64,000 bases of DNA from Veillonella ratti. Its GTDB lineage: Bacteria; Bacillota; Negativicutes; Veillonellales; Veillonellaceae. A program made the translations under genes and the position numbers. The notes under the pieces are model-generated. The model was not told the DNA's origin. It saw nothing but the letters and a program-made list of their open reading frames with translations, and searched no databases. The stretch covers positions 1 to 64,000 of the forward strand of contig NZ_RQUX01000001.1 of assembly GCF_003992115.1 (NCBI RefSeq), written 5' to 3'. Within the stretch, counting starts at the first letter, position 1. Each line of letters starts with the position of its first letter. Of the stretch, positions 53,523-62,214 are shown piece after piece.

Positions 53523-55514
53523 ATGAAAATTACGGATTTACTACAGAAGCAATCAATTCAATTGAACGCCCATCCGACCAACAAAGATATCGCCATTCGC
53601 CAACTGGCCGAATTGATGGATGCAAGCGGTAATTTAAAAAACAAAGAACAGTACATCAAAGATGTATTAATTCGTGAAGAATCCGGCTCCACCGGTCTCG
53701 GCATGGGGCTTGCTACCCCACATGCTAAAAGTATCGGCGTAAAAGCACCGGGTCTGTCCGCTATGACGGTGCCTAAAGGCATGGACTTCGAAAGCCTGGA
53801 CGGCGAACCAACCCGCCTATTTTTCATGATTGCCGCCCCGGAAGGGCAAGCCGATACCCATGTGCAGGTTCTTGCCAACTTAGCAACCCTCATCATGGAT
53901 CCCGAATTCAAAGAAGCGCTCATCAAAGCGCAAACCGTTGAAGGATTCCTCGCTTTAATTGATGTAAAAGAAGCGGACCAATTCAAACCGAAAATGACAG
54001 AAACGGAAGCATTAGCTATTGTTGAACAAAACGTAACCACAGCCGCTACTGCTGCGCCTAACGCTAAACAAGCCGCTCAAGAACCGACAAAAGCACCAAA
54101 AGCAATGCCGCCTAAAGCTGCCGACGGCTCTTATCGCGTACTGGCAGTAACCGCTTGTCCTACCGGCATCGCTCATACCGCCATGGCCGCTGAAGCCTTA
54201 ACCCGCACAGCCGCTGACATGGGCATCACCATTAAAGTAGAACAAAACGGTGCGGCCGGCGTAAAAGATGCCATCACCGCCGAAGACATCAAAAATGCGG
54301 AATGTATCATTGTGGCAGCCGACAAGAGTGTTCCTATGGCGCGTTTTAACGGCAAACCACTCATTCAGGTAAAAGTAGCCGACGGCATCAATAAAGCCAA
54401 AGAATTGTTGGAAGAAGCCACGTCCGGCAAAGCCGCCATCTTTGAAGCAGGCGAAGAAAAAGCCGACAAAAATGCCATTACCGCCCAAGATAGTTTTGGG
54501 CGTCAGATTTACAAACATTTGATGAACGGCGTATCCCATATGTTACCGTTCGTTATCGGCGGTGGTATCCTTATTGCCCTCGCCTTCTTATTCGACGACT
54601 TCAATCCGGCTGACCCAAGTAAATTCGGTTCCGGTACGGAACTGGCTGCCTTCTTCATGAAAATCGGCGGTGCCTCCTTCAGCTTCATGTTACCGGTCTT
54701 AGCCGGTTTCATCGGCATGAGTATTGCCGACCGTCCGGGCCTGGCCGTCGGTTTTGTCGGCGGTTATCTCGCCAATGCAGGCGGTTCCGGTTTCCTTGGC
54801 GCCCTTTTGGCAGGTTTTGTGGCCGGTTATCTCATGCTCTTATTAAAACGAGTTTTCTCCGGTTTACCACAATCTTTGGAAGGTATCAAACCTGTTTTAC
54901 TCTATCCGGTATTGGGGGTACTCTTCATGGGTATCATCATTACCTTTGTTATTAACCCACCTGTTGGTGCTCTCAACGAAGGCTTGATGAATGCCTTGAA
55001 GAGCATGGATACCAGCAGCCGTATTGTTATCGGCATCATCTTTGCCGGCATGATGGCCGTTGATATGGGTGGTCCGGTAAATAAAGCGGCTTATGTAATC
55101 GGCACCGGTCTTCTCGCTACCGGCGAATACGGTGTTATGGCGGCCGTTATGGCCGGCGGTATGGTGCCTCCATTGGCTATCGCCCTTTGCACTACGTTCT
55201 TCCCTAATCGCTTCACTCCGGCTGAACGTAAATCCGGTATTACCAACTATGTTATGGGCTTCTCCTTCATCACCGAAGGGGCTATTCCATTCGCCGCAGC
55301 CGATCCGGTTCGCGTAATTCCATCCTGTATCATTGGGGCCGCTGTAGCCGGCGCTTTATCCATGGCCTTTGAATGTACCTTGCGTGCCCCACATGGCGGT
55401 ATTTTCGTAGTACCTACCATCGGCAACCCGCTCATGTACTTATTGGCTATCTTAGTGGGCTCTGTTGTAACCGCTTTATTATTGGCTATTTTGAAAAAAC
55501 CGTTGAAAGCCTAA
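53523..55514 (+). CDS. fruA: Fructose PTS transporter EIIABC FruA
   Basis: A 663-residue three-domain PTS enzyme: EIIA at about 1-150 (active His in ATPHAKS), a Pro/Ala/Lys linker, EIIB at about 205-300 (active Cys in VTACPTGIAHT), and a membrane EIIC from about 330 (PFVIGGGILIALAF, GFSFITEGAIPFAAAD). It imports fructose as fructose-1-phosphate. A terminator hairpin follows. Confidence 0.94.
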   Translation: MKITDLLQKQSIQLNAHPTNKDIAIRQLAELMDASGNLKNKEQYIKDVLIREESGSTGLGMGLATPHAKSIGVKAPGLSAMTVPKGMDFESLDGEPTRLFFMIAAPEGQADTHVQVLANLATLIMDPEFKEALIKAQTVEGFLALIDVKEADQFKPKMTETEALAIVEQNVTTAATAAPNAKQAAQEPTKAPKAMPPKAADGSYRVLAVTACPTGIAHTAMAAEALTRTAADMGITIKVEQNGAAGVKDAITAEDIKNAECIIVAADKSVPMARFNGKPLIQVKVADGINKAKELLEEATSGKAAIFEAGEEKADKNAITAQDSFGRQIYKHLMNGVSHMLPFVIGGGILIALAFLFDDFNPADPSKFGSGTELAAFFMKIGGASFSFMLPVLAGFIGMSIADRPGLAVGFVGGYLANAGGSGFLGALLAGFVAGYLMLLLKRVFSGLPQSLEGIKPVLLYPVLGVLFMGIIITFVINPPVGALNEGLMNALKSMDTSSRIVIGIIFAGMMAVDMGGPVNKAAYVIGTGLLATGEYGVMAAVMAGGMVPPLAIALCTTFFPNRFTPAERKSGITNYVMGFSFITEGAIPFAAADPVRVIPSCIIGAAVAGALSMAFECTLRAPHGGIFVVPTIGNPLMYLLAILVGSVVTALLLAILKKPLKA

Positions 55515-55579
55515 TATCCGGCCAATAGACAATAACTTTATGCATAAAATTTTTACACACAAAGCCTAACCCTTATAAA

Positions 55580-55612
55580 AATACCCCTGAGTCCTATGGA
55601 TTCAGGGGTATT
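55580..55612 (+). terminator. Terminator-like hairpin after fruA
   Basis: AATACCCCTGAGTCC pairs with GGATTCAGGGGTATT, with one G-T pair. There is no strong T-run on the plus strand; on the minus strand TTTTTATAAGG follows, so it may be mainly for the leftward acetyltransferase transcript. Confidence 0.6.
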
Positions 55613-55686
55613 GCCATATTGCGTATTAAGTTTCAATCTCACTTGATCATTAGTCAAACTTAACTATTTTAAGCTTTATGAAAACT

Positions 55687-56229
55687 CTATTTGTTCAATT
55701 CTTCACGGATACTTGCCACTGAACGACGCAAGAGCCAATCAGTATCGTTCGAATCACCTACCACAAAGGTATGCTCACCAAATTTTTCAAAACCGAATTT
55801 AGCGTAAAATTTCTGAGCTTTGTAGTTATGTTCCCACACGCCGAGCCAAACATAATCACAGTCCGTTTGGGTCGCTAATTGCAGCGCCTTTTCAAAAAGA
55901 AGTTTGCCAAGGCCGAGTCCTTGGCAATCAGCCAAAACGTAAATACGCTGTACTTCAAAACCATGTGGCAATTCCTGCTCAGTTTGCGCACGGCCTACAT
56001 TCACTTTCAAAAAACCGACCGGCTGGCCGTCTACTACGGCAAAAAAGTGTTGTGATTCGGAATCATTTAGCTCTGCTTGTAACGTTGCTTCCGCCAATGA
56101 GGTATTAAAATAGGTGTCGAATTCTTCGTCAGTGTACTCATCCCTAAATGTTTCTGAAAATGTTCTCATCGATAAGTCACGCAGTATTTTCACATCGTCC
56201 GTCCCAATCGGCAAAACTTCAATATTCAT
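55687..56229 (-). CDS. GNAT-family N-acetyltransferase
   Basis: A 180-residue GNAT acetyltransferase, intact, with the acetyl-CoA site VLADCQGLGLGKLLFEKAL and the C-terminal NYKAQKFYAKFGFEKFGEHTF. Relatives act on polyamines or protein N-termini; the substrate cannot be told. It is a single gene with an AAGGAGCGGGAG leader. Confidence 0.82.
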   Translation of the reverse strand: MNIEVLPIGTDDVKILRDLSMRTFSETFRDEYTDEEFDTYFNTSLAEATLQAELNDSESQHFFAVVDGQPVGFLKVNVGRAQTEQELPHGFEVQRIYVLADCQGLGLGKLLFEKALQLATQTDCDYVWLGVWEHNYKAQKFYAKFGFEKFGEHTFVVGDSNDTDWLLRRSVASIREELNK

Positions 56230-56359
56230 AGCATCTCCCGCTCCTTTTTCATGTATAATATATCCGCTTTATTATAAAACATTCTCACCCTATTTTCAAA
56301 CGACCGAACAATAAAACATTGCAAGCATGCGCCGCCTGTGCTATAATCACGTTAGAAAA

Positions 56360-56443
56360 TTCAGGGGAGCTTATGAACGTAGGCTGAGAGGAAGTCATCA
56401 AACTTCGACCCTTATACCTGTACGGATAATGCCGTCGTAGGAA
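56360..56443 (+). ncRNA. TPP riboswitch (THI element)
   Basis: The conserved THI parts occur in order: AGGGGAGC at the 5' side (as CAGGGGAGC), GGCTGAGAGG, a short hairpin (GAAGT/ACTTC), GACCCTTATACCTG, then GGATAATGCCGTCGTAGGAA. This is a complete pyrimidine and pyrophosphate sensor. The terminator 24 nt downstream forms the expression platform. It controls thiW and probably cytX. Confidence 0.93.
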
Positions 56444-56466
56444 GATGTTATAGCGACTTTCTCACG

Positions 56467-56498
56467 GAGGCACCGTATTGGTGCCTCTGTTTTTTTTA
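56467..56498 (+). terminator. Riboswitch-controlled terminator
   Basis: GAGGCACC and GGTGCCTC pair around a short loop and are followed by TG and eight T. In high TPP this would stop transcription before thiW. Confidence 0.88.
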
Positions 56499-56524
56499 TG
56501 CTGTCTGTCAAAACAGACCGACTG

Positions 56525-56615
56525 GCGGGGGAGCGCCCGACAGTTGTCATTACAGCGAAGGAAAGCCGTGTTCCGGCGTGAGAGGAGACCAATAAGTCTC
56601 GACCGCTACAGGAGT
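56525..56615 (+). promoter_or_regulatory. Partial THI-like element before thiW
   Basis: GGCGTGAGAGG, a hairpin GAGAC/GTCTC and GACC repeat the order seen in the complete TPP riboswitch upstream (GGCTGAGAGG, GAAGT/ACTTC, GACCC). No pyrophosphate-sensor part (GGATAATGCC) follows. The end runs into the thiW ribosome site (CAGGAG). Confidence 0.4.
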
Positions 56616-56620
56616 TTGTA

Positions 56621-57139
56621 ATGAACGAATCTACCAGTAATGTAAAAAAAGTAACCATGGCCAGTATTTTAGTGGCCGTAGCCGTAGTAGGCAGCACCTT
56701 TTCGTTTCCCGTTGGCATCAGTAAATGTGCCCCCGTACAACATATGATTAACATTCTTTGCGCCGTATTATTGGGTCGCTATTACGGGGTGGGCGTAGCC
56801 TTTTGCGCCAGCACTTTGCGTCTCGTTACGGGCCTCGGCAGTGTACTCGCCTTTCCGGGCAGTATGTGGGGTGCCCTCTTGGCCGGAATTGTCTATAATC
56901 GTACCGGCAATCTATTCTTAACGCTCTTAGCCGAAGTATTTGGTACCGGCATTCTTGGCGGTCTTTCTGCCTACCCGCTGGCCATCATCGTTTTGGGTAA
57001 ATCGGCCGGTCAAATTGCGTTTTATACCTATGTGGTTCCTTTTTTGATTTCTACCATAGGTGGCTCCCTATTGGCAGGGATTTTGCTCTATACATTACGC
57101 AGCACCGGAGCCTTAGCGCAATTAAAACAGCATCAGTAG
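56621..57139 (+). CDS. thiW: ThiW-type ECF S-component for the thiazole precursor of thiamine
   Basis: A 172-residue membrane protein with about five helices. The segment SFPVGISKCAPVQHMINI and the following region with GVGVAFCASTLRLVTGLGS match ThiW, the energy-coupling S-component for hydroxyethylthiazole. The ECF ATPase and T modules must be encoded elsewhere. It lies behind a TPP riboswitch and ahead of cytX. Confidence 0.88.
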   Translation: MNESTSNVKKVTMASILVAVAVVGSTFSFPVGISKCAPVQHMINILCAVLLGRYYGVGVAFCASTLRLVTGLGSVLAFPGSMWGALLAGIVYNRTGNLFLTLLAEVFGTGILGGLSAYPLAIIVLGKSAGQIAFYTYVVPFLISTIGGSLLAGILLYTLRSTGALAQLKQHQ

Positions 57140-57249
57140 GTCTAATCTATAGTCCACGCCTAAGCCCCTGTTGACGCCTCAGCATTGCTGAGAGCGCCGA
57201 TTGTCGGTTGGCCGCCTATGATACCCTGATGCCGGAGAAAGGGTATTCT

Positions 57250-58443
57250 ATGAGTACAACTACTTCTGAAACGAAATTATTATCTCACGGTCTTTTGTGG
57301 TTTGGCGCCGCCTTATCCATTGCCGAAATTTTTACAGGCACACTGTTCGCGCCCCTCGGGTTTGAACAAGGTGTTATCGCCATTTTGCTAGGTCATATTA
57401 TCGGCGGTTTTCTATTTTTCTTAGCCGGTCTCATCGGTGCCAATACGCGCCGCAACGCGATGGAAACCGTTCGTATCGGCTTTGGCCGTCAAGGGGCGTC
57501 AGGCTTTGCCTTGGCCAACGTACTGCAATTAATCGGTTGGACTACCGTCATGATTATTACCGGCGCCGCCGCTACCAATGCGATTTTACCTTGGGGTACT
57601 GCCGTTTGGTCTCTCGTAATCGGCGGTCTCATCATTCTTTGGCTCGTCCTCGGTTACAGTAATCTTACCCGTTTAAACCTCGTAGCCGTAGCACTCTTAT
57701 TCTGCCTTACCATTTGGCTCAGTTTCATTATTTTTGATCCGTCCTCAGCCGTGGCCGGTGCTTTACAGTTAACGGAAGACCAAGGCCTTTCCTTCGGTGC
57801 CGCCGTTGAATTGGCCGCTGCCATGCCGTTATCGTGGTTACCGCTCGTATCTGACTATACACGTACAGCCAAACGCCCCGTAGCGGCCACTGTAGTGAGT
57901 ACCTTAACATATACCATTGTCAGCATTTGGATGTATGTTATCGGTCTTGGTTCCGCTATTTATGCCGGTGAAACAGACATTGCCGCCGTTATGTTAAAAA
58001 CGGGGCTCGGCCTCTGGCCTTTATTAGTTATTATCTTTGCCACCGTAACGACGACGTACCTCGATGCGTTTTCCGCCGGTGTCAGCTTTGTCAGCATTTT
58101 CCCGAAATTGTCTGAAAAAACAACGGCTATCAGCCTCACGGTACTCGGCATTGTATTAGCCATTTTAGTACCTATGACAGAATATGAGAACTTCTTGTTC
58201 CTCATCGGTTCGGTTTTCACGCCCATGATCGCGATTCTCTTTACCCAATACTTTCTCCTTAAGCAGGATGCATCTGGGCGTAAATTTTACCTTCCCAACC
58301 TGATTCTTTGGTTAGTCGGGTTTGTCTTATACAGAAATGTGATGACCTATGAAACACCTTTGGGAACCACATTCCCGGTTATGATTGTCATTGCAGTTCT
58401 GACATACATCGTCGGCCGTTTTACCGGTAAAATTCAAGATTAA
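57250..58443 (+). CDS. cytX: CytX-type hydroxymethylpyrimidine permease (NCS1 family)
   Basis: A 397-residue NCS1 permease with about 12 helices (WFGAALSIAEIFTGTLFAPLG, AAAMPLSWLPLVSDYTR). CytX proteins are TPP-riboswitch-controlled and import the pyrimidine half of thiamine. Together with thiW this forms a salvage locus for both halves. The start at 57250 follows GAGAAAGGG; a longer reading from 57208 is not supported. The 110-bp gap to thiW holds CTGAGAG...GATACCCTGAT words that recall THI elements. Confidence 0.88.
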   Translation: MSTTTSETKLLSHGLLWFGAALSIAEIFTGTLFAPLGFEQGVIAILLGHIIGGFLFFLAGLIGANTRRNAMETVRIGFGRQGASGFALANVLQLIGWTTVMIITGAAATNAILPWGTAVWSLVIGGLIILWLVLGYSNLTRLNLVAVALLFCLTIWLSFIIFDPSSAVAGALQLTEDQGLSFGAAVELAAAMPLSWLPLVSDYTRTAKRPVAATVVSTLTYTIVSIWMYVIGLGSAIYAGETDIAAVMLKTGLGLWPLLVIIFATVTTTYLDAFSAGVSFVSIFPKLSEKTTAISLTVLGIVLAILVPMTEYENFLFLIGSVFTPMIAILFTQYFLLKQDASGRKFYLPNLILWLVGFVLYRNVMTYETPLGTTFPVMIVIAVLTYIVGRFTGKIQD

Positions 58444-58444
58444 T

Positions 58445-58486
58445 AAAAAAGAGCTTTGAGTCATTACTGATTCAGAGCTCTTTTTT
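58445..58486. terminator. Terminator after cytX
   Basis: AAAAGAGCTTTGAGTCA pairs with TGATTCAGAGCTCTTTT with two mismatches and has a T-run behind it. The rest of 58487-58774 is AT-rich with no ORF; TATACT at 58658-58663 may be the mscL -10 box. Confidence 0.75.
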
Positions 58487-58774
58487 AGTCCTTATTTCCG
58501 GCAGACCTTATTTATATTAGCCTAAATTTATATTTTTCTTGGCACAAATTTACTTTACACTTGCTTAAATAATGGTACATTTCACCCAAATATCGAATTT
58601 CTATAATTAGTTTTAAAAAAATCGATATTTTATATATACACTGCTCTCGTTCTATGCTATACTGAATTTGCAATAATAAGTCGGTATTAAACTATCATAA
58701 ATCATAATGACCGACAACTATAAGTAAACAGCCAAAGTGGCTGTGTATATGTTTTTAGACAGGGGCGTATATCC

Positions 58775-59233
58775 ATGAACGATTTTTTAAGAGGTTTTAA
58801 AGATTTTGCATTGCGCGGCAATGTAATTGACTTGGCAGTCGGTGTTGTTATCGGCGCTGCTTTCGGCAAGATTGTATCTTCCTTAGTTAGTGACATCATC
58901 ATGCCGCCAATCGGCTTACTTTTAGGCGGTATCGATTTCTCCGATTTCTTCATCAGCTTAAACGGCCAACAAGCAGCTACTTTGGCTGAAGCTAAAGCAG
59001 CCGGTATTCCGGTTATCGCTTACGGTAGCTTCTTGAATGCGGTAGTTCAATTCCTCATCGTAGCATTTGCGATTTACTTAGTAATCAAACAAATCAACAA
59101 TTTATATCCTAAAAAAGAAGCACCGGTTAAACCAATGCGTACTTGCCCATTCTGTAAACAGGACGTAGACGAAGAAGCAACGCGTTGTCCGCATTGTACT
59201 TCTGAGTTGGCACCGGAAGTTAAAGCCAGCTAA
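58775..59233 (+). CDS. mscL: Large-conductance mechanosensitive channel MscL with a C-terminal zinc ribbon
   Basis: A 152-residue MscL. The pore helix ([20 protein letters not shown]) and the second helix ([18 protein letters not shown]) are normal. In place of the usual coiled-coil end there is a double-CxxC zinc ribbon, [18 protein letters not shown], at about 127-144. MscL opens under membrane tension to release solutes during osmotic down-shock. Similar cysteine-rich tails occur in some other MscL proteins. Confidence 0.92.
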   Translation: MNDFLRGFKDFALRGNVIDLAVGVVIGAAFGKIVSSLVSDIIMPPIGLLLGGIDFSDFFISLNGQQAATLAEAKAAGIPVIAYGSFLNAVVQFLIVAFAIYLVIKQINNLYPKKEAPVKPMRTCPFCKQDVDEEATRCPHCTSELAPEVKAS

Positions 59234-59287
59234 TTGGCCATCCTAAAAAATCCCACATTATCGAAGAGCTTGCCTCGTAATGGACAA

Positions 59288-59321
59288 AGAGAGCGACGGA
59301 CTTAACAGTTCGTCGCTCTCG
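59288..59321. terminator. Hairpin between convergent mscL and M20D genes
   Basis: GAGCGACGGA and TTCGTCGCTC pair closely. Short T/A stretches flank it on both sides, so it is probably shared by both transcripts. Confidence 0.45.
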
Positions 59322-59341
59322 CTCGTTCTAAATATTAATAA

Positions 59342-60670
59342 TTATTTTTCACCTTCACTAATGCTGTCCATTAATTTAATGTACTCATCCTTAGTGAATA
59401 CAGGTTTGTAATTATCCTGCACTTTCTTAGCCCCTTCACCGTCGCCATATAGCAAGTCAACAATGGTCATGGCCAAAGCTTGTGCAGTTTTGGTATAGGC
59501 TACTTCCGGAATGGAAATCTTGTAATTGGCACCGTGAAGAACACCTTCAATACAGCCGACCCACGGATGAATAACCGGTATAATATGCGCTACATCGCCC
59601 ATATCCGTACTACCGGCCATGTGTTCCCCTTGAATTACATTAGCCTCGCCAAATAACGGAATTGAGTTTTCTTTTAAAAACTCATTCATAGTGGCATCAT
59701 TACGCATCGGCAAATAGCCCGGTAAATCATTGATTTCACAAGTTGCACCAACTGCATCGGCACCGGCCTTAAGAGCGCGGTTAACGCGTTTATTAGCCGC
59801 TATCATGGCCTCTACATTGGCAGCCCGCACATAGCTTTCCATAGCTACATAATCAGGCACTACATTTACTAAGCTGCCGCCACTGTTAATAATCGGATGG
59901 AAGCGTACATAGTCGCTTTCTTTGAAAGTATCACGAATGGCATTGACTCCCATAACCCCCATCATAGCGGCTTGCAATGCATTGACACCTTCGTGAGGGG
60001 CGCCGGCCGCATGAGCCGCTTTACCGTGATAATTGATCAACTTACCGATAAAGCCATTCGATGTAGAGCCCAAGCCCATTTCACCGCCTTCGGTGTGCGC
60101 TGTTTCCACATGCATTTGCATAGCCATATCAATATCGTCAAAAGCGCCTTCATAGATAAGCTGCTGCTTGCCGCCTAAATACTTAATTTTGCCTTCTTCA
60201 CGCAATTTATTGCGATAGTCAATTTCTACATATTCTTCAGCCGGTACGGCAAAAATAACAACTTCACCGTTTAATTCCGATAAAACCCCTTCTGCCTGTA
60301 AACCGATGGCCACAGCCAACATATTGGCAATCTGCACATTATGACCGCAACAATGAGCCGCACCGGTCACTTCATCGGCACGCGGATGTTTAGGGCAAAT
60401 GATGGCATCCAATTCACCAATCATGGCAACGCGATACGCATCGCTTTTACCTTTTAAACGCCCCTTCACCCCGGTCAAAGCATGGCCGGTCGTAAATGGA
60501 ATATTCAACTCTGTAAACAACTGCTGTACCAAGGCCGTTGTTTTATTTTCTTTATAGCCCAATTCAGGGGCGGCCATAATAGTTTCGGCAATTTCCATTA
60601 ATCTTGGCATCGCCTTCTCAATGGCTGCACAGACTCGTTCTTTTACTTCTATTTTAGTTAATCCGCTCAT
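59342..60670 (-). CDS. M20D-family amidohydrolase (AbgB-like)
   Basis: A 442-residue metal amidohydrolase (GELDAI, TGAAHCCGHNVQIAN with the metal-binding Cys/His, AVPAEEYVEIDYR, GKAAHAAGAPHEGVNAL, MAGSTDMGDVAH). It resembles AbgB and other enzymes that split N-acyl or aminoacyl conjugates. It lies one base after the small permease gene and is clearly in one operon with it. The substrate is presumably imported by the two-gene DUF3100 permease. Confidence 0.85.
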   Translation of the reverse strand: MSGLTKIEVKERVCAAIEKAMPRLMEIAETIMAAPELGYKENKTTALVQQLFTELNIPFTTGHALTGVKGRLKGKSDAYRVAMIGELDAIICPKHPRADEVTGAAHCCGHNVQIANMLAVAIGLQAEGVLSELNGEVVIFAVPAEEYVEIDYRNKLREEGKIKYLGGKQQLIYEGAFDDIDMAMQMHVETAHTEGGEMGLGSTSNGFIGKLINYHGKAAHAAGAPHEGVNALQAAMMGVMGVNAIRDTFKESDYVRFHPIINSGGSLVNVVPDYVAMESYVRAANVEAMIAANKRVNRALKAGADAVGATCEINDLPGYLPMRNDATMNEFLKENSIPLFGEANVIQGEHMAGSTDMGDVAHIIPVIHPWVGCIEGVLHGANYKISIPEVAYTKTAQALAMTIVDLLYGDGEGAKKVQDNYKPVFTKDEYIKLMDSISEGEK

Positions 60671-60671
60671 G

Positions 60672-61151
60672 TTAAATTACGCCCTCCCAATGTAAAACTA
60701 CTTGTGCTACTAAAGCGGCACAAACGAAGGTCCCTGCCGCAACGGCTAAGGCAACCGGAACAATACGCCATGACAATTGTTTAAAAGCGCCTAAATCCTT
60801 GCCCAAGGACAAACCGGCATACGCCAATACCGGTGTTGTGGTGGCTAAGAAGGTAACCTCAGCCGCTTGTTTGGTAATCCAGTCACTACCCGGTACGCCC
60901 GGAATCGATAAAATAACGCCTAAAATAGAAACCCAGAATACCATCGGTAATTTTTTAAATCCCGGCAAATACGAAAGCACGGCACCGGCAAAAGCGATAC
61001 CGGCCAATACAAAGCAACCTACCAAACTCGGCCCGAAGGCATGCTTGCCGTCTAAAATATTACCGGCCGCTGTAATCACAGCCGCTATAATAACAACTAC
61101 CAAGAATTGGATTATTTTTTCCTGTAAGGTCATAGTTTTTTCCGTACTCAT
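60672..61151 (-). CDS. Small membrane protein, partner of the DUF3100 permease
   Basis: A 159-residue membrane protein with four or five hydrophobic segments (FLVVVIIAAVITAAGNIL, GCFVLAGIAFAGAVLSYL, and two near the C-terminus). Its ATG overlaps the DUF3100 gene's stop (TAATG), so they are made together. I recognise no named family for it; it may be the second half of a split permease. Confidence 0.65.
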   Translation of the reverse strand: MSTEKTMTLQEKIIQFLVVVIIAAVITAAGNILDGKHAFGPSLVGCFVLAGIAFAGAVLSYLPGFKKLPMVFWVSILGVILSIPGVPGSDWITKQAAEVTFLATTTPVLAYAGLSLGKDLGAFKQLSWRIVPVALAVAAGTFVCAALVAQVVLHWEGVI

Positions 61152-61939
61152 TAGCGCACCTCCTCAGAATCATGACGTAATACACGGGCACAGAAGCCGT
61201 ATAAGCGTTCCATAATCGGCAACGAAACGAATAAACTGAAGTATACGCCCACAACACTGGTTAATAAATTGGCAGCGCCTGCCATAGCCATAATTTCACG
61301 TTCAAATTCAGGATGTACTGCCACGATGGATCCGGTGGCAGCCGCCATCATACTGGCACTACCGATACCGGCACCCATAGCGAGTGCTATCGGATGAAAC
61401 CAGCCTAGTTGAGCAATCATGCCGGCCAATACGGAAATCCACATAGCACCAAATAAAGTACCGCAAATGTACATGCCCATAACGCCGCGACCTTCCGGTG
61501 AATGGAATCCGTAGCGGTCAATAATAATCGCCACATTAGCTTCACGGTCAATAGAGTAACAAGCCCCTACCGCTTCACGACGCATACCCACTAAGAGGGC
61601 GATTGGCAGACCGAGAACAATGGTTCCGAAGAAGTGACCCAACTCTTGTAAAATCAAAGCCCAACCGGAATTCATTATAATATGCAAATTAGGCCCGATG
61701 CCAAGACCAATTTTGGTCATCAAAATCATAATTGAAATATTCAGGTAGTCAGTAGCGGCTACCATTTGCTCTTCCGTAACAATCTTAAGCTTAGGAATTG
61801 AAATAACAAGACCAATTACCAAAGAATATAACAGTGGCAAAAATACAACAATGCCGAATTTTTGGATGCCTATCCCCTCCGCCACCAACGTAATCAGCAA
61901 ACACAGCAGATGAATCTTCCAGTTTTTTAATAATCCCAT
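61151..61939 (-). CDS. DUF3100-family membrane protein
   Basis: A 262-residue membrane protein of the DUF3100 type with about seven helices; GIGSASMMAAATGSIVA and REANVAIIIDRYGFHSPEGRG lie between helices. The family commonly stands beside M20 amidohydrolases, which suggests a transport role for their substrate; that function is inferred. The start at 61939 (MGLLKNWK) follows GGAGG; a 16-codon longer frame has no ribosome site. Confidence 0.75.
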   Translation of the reverse strand: MGLLKNWKIHLLCLLITLVAEGIGIQKFGIVVFLPLLYSLVIGLVISIPKLKIVTEEQMVAATDYLNISIMILMTKIGLGIGPNLHIIMNSGWALILQELGHFFGTIVLGLPIALLVGMRREAVGACYSIDREANVAIIIDRYGFHSPEGRGVMGMYICGTLFGAMWISVLAGMIAQLGWFHPIALAMGAGIGSASMMAAATGSIVAVHPEFEREIMAMAGAANLLTSVVGVYFSLFVSLPIMERLYGFCARVLRHDSEEVR

Positions 61940-62080
61940 AACCTTGTCCTCCAGAAGAAAACAAAAATACACATAAAAACTACACATTCCAATTATACGC
62001 TATAAATCATATTTTGGCTTATATTATTTTGTAATGGTACTTGATAAATTTGTAATAGTTCTTGATAAGTCTAAAAACAA

Positions 62081-62114
62081 AAACAGGTAATAATGCACGC
62101 ATTATTACCTGTTT
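62081..62114 (-). terminator. Terminator after hydE
   Basis: AAACAGGTAATAATG (62081-62095) pairs perfectly with CATTATTACCTGTTT (62100-62114) around a 4-nt loop; on the minus strand GTTTTTAG follows. Positions 61940-62080 and 62115-62214 hold no gene. Confidence 0.8.
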
Positions 62115-62214
62115 TAACTATTTATTTATTTTTTAAATATATAATTATCAATTTTACAATTCTCCCTTATGTTTTCTGTGACAATCGGGATTTTATAAAA
62201 TTTTTATTAATAAT

